Of a stretch of DNA of 64,000 nucleotides, positions 1 through 9,830 are shown piece after piece (within the stretch, counting starts at the first letter, position 1; each line of letters begins with the position of its first letter). A model generated the notes under the pieces. That model searched no databases. It worked only from the letters and a program-made list of their open reading frames with translations, and had not been told where the DNA came from. This stretch comes from Gymnorhina tibicen. Lineage: Eukaryota; Chordata; Aves; Passeriformes; Artamidae. The stretch spans positions 124,001-188,000 of the forward strand of contig VXAZ01009646.1 in NCBI GenBank assembly GCA_013399875.1, given 5' to 3'. Position numbers and translations under genes: made by a program.

Positions 1-540
1 ATAAGATATGAGACTACTTCATTCTTTACATCAAGTTCCACTTGAGATGTCTTGATTAATATTTTTGTCGGAACAGAATTAGGACAGGAGTTGGATGGCT
101 GTGGCACCTGTGCAGTTTGTGCACTGTAATTATCATGTATCAATTATTTATGTTGCACAGTCCATCCAAATCCATCAACTTCTCCTGAAGCAATGGCTCA
201 GATCAAAAGTGGCTGATTTGCATTCTGAGAATCTACAGGTGTCCTGCCTTTTATTAAAAAACACATCTGGCCATTGTGTTGGAACGAACTATTTTGCACA
301 CTGTGTCGAAATGATCAGGGCACTTCCCAAGAAACAAGATTGGGGTGGGACTGTGAACTAGGTGAAGCAACTCAGCTGTCAGGGGTGGTTTGATCAGCAA
401 TTTCAGTTCTCCAGAACATTCCTAATATCATAACACACTTTGTTTTGTAGATTTTATGGCAAAACAAGAACAAGGATTTGCATTGAATAATGACTTCCAT
501 GTGTGCCCTCTAAGAGTACTGAAAATGACTCACTGTAAAA
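1..540. other. Unannotated AT-rich DNA
   Basis: No repeat family, RNA gene or credible coding region was recognised. The only open frame (95-361, 88 codons) has no domain-like pattern, and a frame of that length is expected by chance in this amount of sequence. Confidence 0.6.
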
Positions 541-680
541 TTATTATCATGCCTCATATACAAGATGAGTGCAGAGATGGACAGAGACATTAAGCAACTT
601 GCTCAGGGCTGTATAGGGAAGGAAAAAGTCCTAAGAATGCTTAATGTACTGATTTTTGACCTGCACTCTTACCCATAGAT
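541..680 (+). repeat. MIR-like ancient SINE remnant
   Basis: The stretch matches the layout of the conserved core and following part of MIR-type amniote SINEs as I remember them. An ATTATTATC start is followed by a degenerate 'ACAGATGAG' motif (ACAAGATGAG near 561-570). Then comes GACAGAGACATTAAGCAACT (581-600) followed by TGCTCAGGG, equivalent to the MIR 'AGAGAGGTTAAGTAACTTGCCCAGGG' block. Downstream similarity fades before a final CTCTTACCC-like piece near 667-676. Divergence is high, as expected for an element inserted before birds and mammals split. The alternative is a chance resemblance limited to about 60 bases. A profile search with MIR and amniote SINE models would settle it. Confidence 0.5.
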
Positions 681-3600
681 TTTACTGCTCTGATGTAGCA
701 TTGACAAAAATTAATTATTTTATGTATTGTATTTATTTTATTTTTAGATAAAATGTGATGTACTGACTGAGCTTGACCAAATGGAGAAGTTAATAAATAC
801 AGAAGAATTTTTTAATATACATAAACTCGATATCTGTCTTATTTATATTAAAATAAGCAATAAACCTGTCAGATACTGTCATCAGTAGCGCATGGGGTTT
901 CAGGTATAATAGCAACAAAATGTAATAATAATAATAAAATGCAGTCAAAGCACTCTGGCAATGAATGCATGCTCTTGCCCATAACAATTTTCAGGAAAAT
1001 TTACATTTTTAAGACTGGTTCCTTTATTATTTAGGACTGTTTGCAGTAGCATGGGAGGAGCTGACATTTCAAATAATTGCTGCAGTAACAAACAATGGCA
1101 GCATTTATCACAATACGTCAATTAATATTTGGAGGCTATTCAGTACATTTAATGAAGGCTGAAGATAATCACCCTTGTTGTATATCCGAATGTCCTCCAC
1201 ATCCCTGCCCCAAGTACTGTTCTGATCTTTAAGATTCTTTTTCTCTAATGTAATGATTTTGATTTTACGAAACTTGGGGAATTTTGAAGCACGTATGAGG
1301 TATCTAATTGTGCAGATCAGTTCATGCTTGGAGATAAACAATGAGTGGGTGTCAAAAGGGGGAAACTGTTACCACATCATTGTGTAATTTGAGTGATTTA
1401 TGTGTTGGAATGATGGCACCTCTACATGCTGCTTTTCCTGATGCTGTCGCATTGAGTGCACAGCTTAATGACATTTGATCTTTTCAATGTATAGTCTCAC
1501 ATCTCGTTTGTGTTTGCTATCAAAAGGATAATTTGTAAAGCAAATGTTCTGTTGATCTGAATTGGCAGAAGCATTTTTCAATCTGCCAATTTTTCTATTT
1601 AAATGAAAAAGAATTAAATTTATTAGCCCATAACTTTCTCTTTCCTTTAATGATGGGTTTATCATTCTGTTTAGCATTTGCTCAGACACTGGAGTAACTT
1701 TTTAAGACCAGAAGAGTGAAACAGTTGCATTTGCTTTTAACCTGATGTCAGCAACAACTGTAGATTGGGTTGATTTTTTTGGTTATGTCTTATCAGAGCA
1801 AGAGTAGGACATTGGTGATACCTCAGCAGGAGTTTATCTTGTTTCAGACACATGGCAAAACCCAGCTGTGGCTGATCCAGGTAGGAATGACCTAACTGCA
1901 TGTCTGAGTTGAGGAATAAAGGGGAGATAAACACATCTCTCTCTCCTGGATGCTACACAAGAGCTGTCAAGCCTTAACTGCAGTTGTTTATTTAAGCCTG
2001 GCTTAAGTTATGGCTGACTGACACCAAGTTCCAGGTGTTCCAGTTTCTTTCCTGTGGCTTTTTTGTAGCCTCCCTACCTCTGTGGTTCTGCTGAAGATCT
2101 ACTGCTCCCTGGAGTGACGCTGCCATATATTTTCTTGTATCAGTGCATTTGTGTTTGTCATGAGTTGTTTGTAGCATAAATGTTTTTCTTTATGACTTTT
2201 TTCTGGCTCTAGACATCTTAATAGCACTGCTACAGCAGTTAAAAAAAACCCACCAGAATGGAAAGTTTGTTGGGAATAAGACAGCTTAATAATATAACTT
2301 TGAATTAATTCCTCAGAGAAGAGCATGTTTTTTAATATTGCAAGACGTACAGTGTAATGCTAAGTATAAGTGGTGAAAAGGTGTATTTTTCTTGACTTTA
2401 ATTGCTAATATTATTGAAAGAAGGCCAACAGGTGCATCAAAGAATTTATCCAGAACTAAGATAAGTCCTGCAGAAAAGTACTTCTATATATGAAGATGAT
2501 ACCTTTTTTGTCTTAAATGAAATATGAGAGATGTTTTGGGTCATGAATAATAATAATTCAGAGGAAGCAAAGCCAGTGGCAGAAGTATTAACGTGTAGAA
2601 ATGAAGAGGTGCTGAGTGCTCCTGAATGATGACAGATTTTGCTCTCTCTTTCTTGCATTAGTATCTGCCTCCCACTGTCCTGACAAAGAGCTTATCTGAC
2701 TTCGCTCATAGAGACTCTTATCTGAACTTCTTTATTCCCAGAGGAAGCAATCAGTGAAACTGCACACACATTTCTGCTTCCCTTCCATCTCCTATGATAT
2801 TTTCATGGGTTTATGCTTCTGTACTTCTGCTCCAGACTGAACTGATATACTGCTCAGGTTTTCCCAAATACATTCAGGCATTCCAAATGATCTTTTTCAG
2901 TCATGCTTTGCAAGTCCCCACAGTGGACGAATACCAGGCAATGTCTGCTTAGCACAGTGTCCAACTGCTGCTGCAAAGTCATCCAACAAGGGTTTGTGTG
3001 TCACTGACTTGATAAATGTTCTGCCTCTTCCCTGAAAACTTTCCTCTTCTTCTTCTTTCCAGTGATTTTTCCAGTGATTTTTCTCTCTTCTGCGTTTCTG
3101 TAATGTACAGATGATAAGCAAATGTTATAATATCAGGTTTTGTTTACGTGTATTTAAATTAGAATTAGCCTATGGATTTTCAGGCGTTGAATTAAACTGA
3201 GCTCTGTTGAAAATGGTTCTTATTCTAATGAAGTAAATTTAAATTGTGGTTGCATTTCATGTGTGTCGCCCTGAGTTTTTCAGTTTCTCCATGTTTTACT
3301 GCTGTAGATAAGAATTCTCACACATTTACTGTAAACATAAGTCATGTTTTGCTAACCGGTCCAAATGTTTGCATTCTTTCTCCTAAGGCAGAGACATTTG
3401 ATGGACTTTTCCTTTGACCAGTGTGATTAGTAGGTAGTAACTTCATCTTCCAATCCACGGGTATTCTCAAAAAGATATAAATAAAACTTGAGCCCCCAAG
3501 GGGCAGGCCTGGAAAGAACTTAGACTCCGTGTTGTTCTTTCGTGTCCAAGTGTGACACATGTGCTCCTGGCAGAAGCCTGAATTTGATATGATACCCAAA

Positions 3601-6600
3601 TCCAAACACGAATGGCTGGCACTGATGATGCAAGCACAAGACAGAAGCAGGTCTGGTACAGCTCCTTCTGGCTGTGACAGGGCTTCATCCACAATGCTGG
3701 TGATGCTTCAAGGCATCACTGGTTTTTGTCATGTGATTGGAAGATGGGTGAGACACTAAGTGTTAGTAAAACTATAACAGAACCTCTGTAGACTGAAAAG
3801 AAGTGCAAACTTCAATTTGTCTTGGACATGAGGGTATTTCAAAAGCAATGTTTGAAATTGTCTTTAAAAAGGACAAAATAGCTGTAAATTTCAAAGTGGA
3901 ATATGAGGTCTTGCTGAAATTTAATCATAGGTAACTGCAAACACCTATAGGTAAACACGAATAACTCTACAGCCGAAGCAGGTTACACATTTCAGGTTTG
4001 TGGTAGAACTCAAATAATATCCTGTTTTTGTTAGAAAGGGTAAGAGAGGGCTGGTCCCTGTTTAAATTTTATTCTGTTGAATCTGTAACTCTCTGGAATA
4101 CACTGCTCCAGAAAGTCTAGCATTTAAATACATAAATCCATGGAGTTCTTTCAGAGAGGTTGCCTGACAACCAGAAGGCAGAGGCTGGTGCCCACAGGAG
4201 CTATAAGAGAAGATTCTGTGCTGGCTCAGCTCCCTTTCCAGTGCTCATGTTTAGATAAATAAAAACATTTATAGCCAGAAACATTATCACCCTAAAGAGA
4301 CCCACAGTCAAATGCTGTGACTACAGCAATCACAATAACATCATAAAAAAGTACCAGAAGTTGCACTTTTCCAGTAAAATACCCTTTTCAGTCACTTTAT
4401 GCAGAAGATTCCTCATTTAAAGATTAGGATATGAATTTCTAGGAAATCATACCTTAAATGAAACACACAGAATATTTTCATAAGATCAGAAACAAAATAT
4501 TAATATCTTCATATTTAACATTCAGTGTGGAAATACCAAAGATTTCTGAAATAGGGTGCTTTTAAGAAACATGATGCTGTTACACAGCTGGCAGGTTAAC
4601 TCTGTTCTTCTGTGTTCAGCCATGAAGAAATCTTCAGTTCTAATCACTCAAGTCACCAATAACAGCATAAATTCAGCATAATTTATTTTCAAAACATGTC
4701 TACATGAAGTAACTAATGTTGAACACATGTATAAGTGTTTAGAATAAATAACAGCCTAGTTTTTTTGCTTTTGCTTTTTTTTTTTTACACATGGAAGCCT
4801 GTCTCCTTTTGTTCAGGTAGATGTGTGATCTATCAAAGTTGTTTCTGGAGCTGCTTTTTGTGAGGTGTGGCTGTAAAAGCCTATCAGATCTTAGGCCTTA
4901 TGGTTGGAGATGAAAGCTGTCCATAATTAAGTCATTGTTTATTTAACCTGTCTGCTCAGTCCTCCAAACTTGGGCTGAGCCATTCACTTGAAACTTATTT
5001 TAAAACATAAAAATAAAAGCTTCCCTTGAAGCAGAGCAATATAAAACCGAATATTTTTATAAAAAAATCTCTTTCAATGTACTTTTCTCTCCCCCTAGGA
5101 AAAGAACAAAAGAATTTTGGTTTTTTGAAAAGGTTTGTGCATAGGTGCCAGGTATCTCAATTTATGTAACCATATAAACACATCAAGAAATGAATAGGAA
5201 AAAAATATTCTTATGTAGTGGCAGTAAAAGGCAACACAGTGAGAAAAGGCTCTATTCTAATGGTTTTTGCATGGGATCTAGATAGCTTCCTCTAAATGCC
5301 TGTTTCCCTCACATGAGGCACAGAAGATCTATGTTCCTGACTCGAGGGACTTACTGAGGTGCACAAAACGCATTAGAGGAATCTGGGTCTTTGCACTCCT
5401 TTCTTTTAGGGTGCTGTGGCAAAACGTTGGCTCATTTCTCCTGTCATTAGGTATGCAGGGTCAGTAAAAATGATACATGTATGCCTCGAAATTTCATTCC
5501 ATTCCCCTATTTGCTGCCATCATTGAGAGAACGCTCAGATACTATTCCCTATTCCCGCAGGCTGCCACATTCATTCATCCTGGAACACGATTTTTTCCCT
5601 GTTTCTGTTTGGTTATCACCCTAAACTCCCAGCCCGCAGTAATGAAAAGTTATGGGGAGAAAAAGATGTGCATAAAGAAGTGTAGGGCTGGAGATTAAAC
5701 TCCCTATTGTAATTCATGTTATGCTAATGAGGCACGTAAGATCATTCAGAGTTGGGTAATGCAGTGATAATACCAAGAAACTGACATAATTTACTATGGG
5801 GAGTCTTTACTTAATACATCATATTTCAGCAAGAAACTTGATAAAAGGAAGCTTAATACATAAATACCACCAAGAAGCATAGAAGATAATGCAGCATTTG
5901 ATCAGACTAATACATAAACACTACTGTGAAACCTAATTTCCAGCAAGTTACCCAGGAATCAAAAGATACATATTGCTTATTGTTGCTGCTGAAGCAGTAG
6001 CTCAATAAGTAAGGATACCAGAAGAGGCACAATATGCATTTCCTATTATTTATATTCCCCAGTTGCCTATAATGACCATATAACTTAATATTTGATTGAA
6101 TGGTCTGGATAGGAAAGCTATTTCCCTTGCAAATTCATCCTAGCACTCAGCTGCAGTACAGCAAGAAGTGTTACCATGGTACTGTCATGAGGCATATCCC
6201 ATGATATTTTCCCCCCAGTTTTATTGATGCTTCCCTTTTTAAAGCCATTCTGTTTCATTGACTAATAAATATATATTGTGCCATAACTTGTTTTGACTTC
6301 TGTTCCATCAAGGGTGGAAAAACCATCATTGCTGGCTTGTTGTTCGTTATTATTAGCATTATGAGAGTGTTTAATATCTCTTTGAAAACATGCAATGTCC
6401 ATTTGAATGAGAGATTTCATCATATTGGTGTGGTCCCTGAAGAAGCGTCTTTTCAAACCGTGGCAGAGAAAGGGTGGGAAAAGAAAGTGAGAAGACTTAA
6501 TGAGATGATAGTGACATGATTTAAGAGCTCTGACTCACTGGCTGGGGTCCCTGTTTCTTTTCTGCCTTATGTCTGAAAGCCGTGACCTTGCATGTGGAAA

Positions 6601-7434
6601 TAGAGTTGATCTGGAGGTGTCACCTGTGTAAATAGTTTCAGAGAAGTGCAGAACCATACCTGGTTATTGCTCTGTTTCTGTGGGTATGAAGCAGACTTCA
6701 CTGGTGTTAAAGGTCAGTGAAATTTCCTCCGGAAAATTCTTAAATTGATTTTTTTTCCTCCTGTAAGTGTTTTTATATCGGTAAACTTCCAAACCCAAAG
6801 GTAAATGATTAAAAAGCTTGCCAGGTTGCTTTCTGTCTCACAAATGAGAATCCTGACTTCTGGAGCTGATGGATTTACTTAGTCCTGGTGGGCACAATGT
6901 CTCACAACTAAAGACAGGAGTGCTCTCTAACAAATCCTGGCTTTACAGTAGTTTACCCTGAAAACTCTAAGAACCTGATTATAATTCTGGCCTCATAATG
7001 ATTTAGATTCTCCTGAAGATCTGGAAACTTCTGGGAGTTTTGGTTTGGGATTTCTTACATCCATATAGCAACTTGATGTGATCAGCTCCACATTCTGGGG
7101 CTCTTGATCCAGCCGTTGCTCCCAAAGATTGTACATTTCCAAATCCAACCAAAACCAAACCTGGTCTGACAGGGAGCCAGAAAACTCAGGTTCTAGTGCT
7201 GTCATGGGGTCAGATGAATCTCATTCTTTGCCTTAAGGCCTTCTAACTACCCTAAGATCATTTATTCCAACAAAATCACTGTGTCCTTTCACTAATTCCC
7301 TACTTTCAGGAACATTTTCCAGAATAGGTGATCAGGACTCAAGTGGGCTGAAACCAAGATGCATCCTGCATGGAGGGTGGTCAGGTGGGGAGGTTGGAAA
7401 GGAGATGTAACGCTAGGGGCCAAATTTTCAGAGT
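681..7434. other. Unannotated unique DNA
   Basis: No recognisable mobile element, gene or RNA was found. Minor features are a T12 run at about 4775-4786 and a 12-bp tandem duplication (CCAGTGATTTTT twice, 3059-3082). A minus-strand open frame of 116 codons (3342-3692) lies in slightly less AT-rich sequence; it has no family signature and was not accepted as a gene. Confidence 0.55.
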
Positions 7435-7457
7435 GGCAAATCTTCTCATGCTCTTTT
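7435..7457 (+). repeat. 23-bp exact direct repeat, copy 1
   Basis: The 23 bases starting GGCAAATCTTCTCATG are identical to positions 8606-8628. Similarity stops abruptly on both sides: the base before is T here and A in copy 2, and the base after is A here and T in copy 2. A 23-bp exact match is far beyond chance in 64 kb. It is longer than most LINE target-site duplications. The origin is unknown. Confidence 0.9.
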
Positions 7458-8605
7458 ATTTGTGCTCTGTGTAAGATAAAGTATTTCAGAATGAGGCTGA
7501 GCTGACAATTTTTAACTTCTCTCCATGTGTCTAGAGCTGGTGGAGTGCTGTCTGCTCATCTCACAGCTGCTCTTCTGACATGGTTAAATCTCAGCCCAGT
7601 CTGCCCACAGGTTTTAGAGGGGAGATCCAGGGGACACCTGATGTGGCCAGCATTGGACTGGCTACCTGAAGCTCAAGGTATGGATGTCAGTAATGCAATT
7701 TCTGTTGTCTTGCTTTCATTAAATGTCATTCCAGATGAAGACAGTCAAACGTATTCATGCATTATCTAGACTTTTAAAAATCATTTAGGGCTTTTTTTTT
7801 TTGCCAAATTTTCAGTCAAATTTTGTGGAAAAATAAAAACAGTTGGTCAATATTCAATATTCAAATGTGATGAATTATATCATTTTATTTCCCAGTATCA
7901 GTAAAGCACTAATAATATAATCCTTAATCTATTTCTAATCCCCTGTGTGAGAAATGTAATACCCCATGACTTTTTTCAAGCATCCCTACTTTTCCAGTCA
8001 TAGGAATTTTTTTTCCAAGACTGTGTGCATATAACATTTGTTTATTTTCACATCTGTAAGTAAAAATTGATTCAGGAAAAAAAGGCCTGTTTTTAATAAT
8101 CTGCTAGTTCAAGTCTCTGTGTATACCTTCAAATGGGTAACATAAAATGACACTGAACTAATTAATGCTAAGTTAATCCACCAGTTATCATGTCAGGGAA
8201 CTGTGATAGGTCTGATTTTGATCCCTAATTATACTAGATTAAGTAAAAATGATGCCATGAAGGTTATTTTTGTGAAAGAACTATCAGCCACAATGTACAG
8301 CAGCTGTTATAAAACAGAAGTTAAAATTCAGAGCTGCTAATGAGATCTGCAAGTTAACCTGCCATTTCAAGGTCCTTTATATTCATAAGTTTGTAAAAAG
8401 AACATGTTCAGTTTTTGAGTTCATAGCGTTACACAGTCCTGAAAATTCATTTGTATTTCCTCCATGCTATTTATTAATGCATGCAAGTAAAAAAATATAA
8501 TTGGCATTTCATATGATACATACTACATCTTATAGACAACCTAACATTACACCAAAATGCCATTTTTTAAGGAAAGTTATCAACATTAGTTAAACTGAGA
8601 CTCTA
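7458..8605. other. 1148-bp segment between the direct repeats
   Basis: This segment is AT-rich with no LTR ends, no CR1 tail and no poly-A or poly-T adjacent to either repeat copy on its inner side. It holds only short open frames (for example 7527-7769, 80 codons, which begins inside the flanked interval). If it is an insertion bounded by a duplication, its type is not recognisable from the sequence. Confidence 0.5.
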
Positions 8606-8628
8606 GGCAAATCTTCTCATGCTCTTTT
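8606..8628 (+). repeat. 23-bp exact direct repeat, copy 2
   Basis: Identical to 7435-7457. This copy runs straight into a T12 tract (the last four T of the repeat plus eight more, ending near 8636), then AAATAAATGAC. The T-run might be the remnant of a minus-strand retrotransposed tail, but it lies outside the flanked interval, which does not fit the usual order. Confidence 0.9.
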
Positions 8629-8771
8629 TTTTTTTTAAATAAATGACAAAATATGTTTACACTTATTATTTCAGTGGTGATAGCTATTTGCATGGGACAA
8701 GCAGACAGCAGATAATATTTACAGCAGAAAATATTTCTCTTAGTGTCCCAAAAATCTGGATATTTCATGGT

Positions 8772-8820
8772 AAAAAAACCCAACAAAAAAACCCCCAAAA
8801 CCACCAAACACAAAACCAAA
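8772..8820 (+). repeat. A/C-only strand-asymmetric tract
   Basis: Forty-nine consecutive bases contain only A and C, with A7, A7, C5 and A4 blocks such as AACCCCCAAAACCACC. A similar C/A bias continues to about 8848, interrupted by TGACATTCCCT. On the other strand it is a pure G/T tract. It is not a regular microsatellite, because no unit repeats. Strand asymmetry of this kind may form unusual structures, and similar A/C-rich tracts occur in bird DNA in general. It sits directly upstream of the GC-rich block. Confidence 0.85.
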
Positions 8821-8946
8821 TGACATTCCCTCCCCAACAAAAAAAAAGATAGTTACAGAGAAAACAGTTTCTCATGAATATAACTCGTCTTCAAGAAGAA
8901 ATTTGGTCTGACTCTGGTTCCGTTAGTTTTTCTCACAGAGTTTGTC

Positions 8947-8954
8947 TTTATAAG
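8947..8954 (+). promoter_or_regulatory. TATA-like box before GC-rich block
   Basis: TTTATAAG is followed 30-40 bases later by the start of the only CpG-dense block of the window. The spacing would place a start site near 8980. The motif is common in AT-rich DNA, so by itself it is weak. It is listed only because of the GC-rich sequence immediately downstream and an AATAAA at 9759. No transcript evidence is available. Confidence 0.22.
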
Positions 8955-8984
8955 AGACAGAGCAGAAAAGCCAGCGTTCCAGCT

Positions 8985-9440
8985 CTGCAGTGGAAATGCG
9001 AAGCCCAGCCGTGGGGCTGCCTCCCTCAAAGGTCACCTCACGCAAGGTCCTCCAGTCGAGGGACACGCACAGGCTGCTGGCTTCCCTTTCTCGTGGCTCG
9101 CGGCGCAGTCTGACTCTCGGGTCCTGCTGTGGCTCTCCCCAGCTCCCGCTCTCCACGTCCCACCCCATCCCTGGGCCCCCGAGCAGCCCCCACCTCCCTG
9201 TGCTCTGAAGGACCCTTCTCCTCTTGCTGGCTGCTGCTGCCATCTCTTCAGTGCCACTCAGCCCTGTTTTGTGACGTGCTCCTCTGCAGGAAGTCTTGCC
9301 CCCTGCAAGAGAAGGAATTCGATGCCTCTGGCTGCTAACGCGGCCTCCCTGGCAGATCCTTTGGAGAGAGTTCCAAACCCATCGAAGCAAATGGAAAAAT
9401 CTCTGACTCGCTGAGTTTGAATCGTGTCCATACACCCCTG
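8985..9440. other. CpG-dense GC-rich block
   Basis: About 455 bases are clearly GC-rich (near 58-60 % by eye) and hold about 20 CpG dinucleotides, including CTCGCGGCGC near 9096. The surrounding DNA has almost none. The estimated observed/expected CpG ratio is near 0.55-0.6, on the border of a weak CpG island. A minus-strand open frame of 209 codons (8923-9552) and plus-strand frames of about 70 codons (8990-9208, 9129-9338) overlap here. They are most likely consequences of high GC, because stop codons are rarer, and no domain is visible. The block could be an orphan CpG island or promoter, an unrecognised LTR, or an old retrocopy. Confidence 0.6.
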
Positions 9441-9758
9441 CTGACAAATGTCTTAAGATCTGACTCTGTGGGGACCTAACTATCCAACTGATAGTTTCAA
9501 AATGGTATTTAAATTTTACCTTCTTATTCCAGAGAAGAGTCTTATCCTTCACAGCTTCTTAAGGCTTTGCACTGACAAGGGGTCTGAGAGATTGATTTGT
9601 GCCCAGGCCCTCACCTTTGCCTGGTTGCCACAATTCCATAAGAGTCTACTTGGCAATTAAAGCTCAGACCTGAACAAAGTCAGAGGGTCATGCAGGAGAG
9701 AAGTGGCAGCAGGCTGGAGCATGGTGATGCCCCAGTGTGTGGAACAATAACTGCTATC

Positions 9759-9764
9759 AATAAA
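9759..9764 (+). terminator. Candidate polyadenylation signal
   Basis: AATAAA is followed within about 30 bases by a GT-rich stretch (GGTGTCTCTTC near 9788-9798). This matches the general form of a poly-A site and lies about 800 bases after the TATA-like box and GC-rich block on the same strand. The hexamer alone occurs many times by chance in AT-rich DNA, so confidence is low. Confidence 0.18.
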
Positions 9765-9830
9765 AAGGCCTTCTCCTGCCAGAGGACTGGTGTCTCTTCA
9801 CTCAAGTAGATGGATTTTAAGGTGTTGCTA

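Noticed and set aside
3342..3692. 116-codon minus frame, with an overlapping minus frame 3467-3694
   Set aside because: I could not match it to any retroviral or cellular protein; two overlapping frames in the same strand suggest chance.
4060..4250. CR1-like wording (AGAGAGGTTGCC) near 4153
   Set aside because: Flanking blocks do not follow CR1 order.
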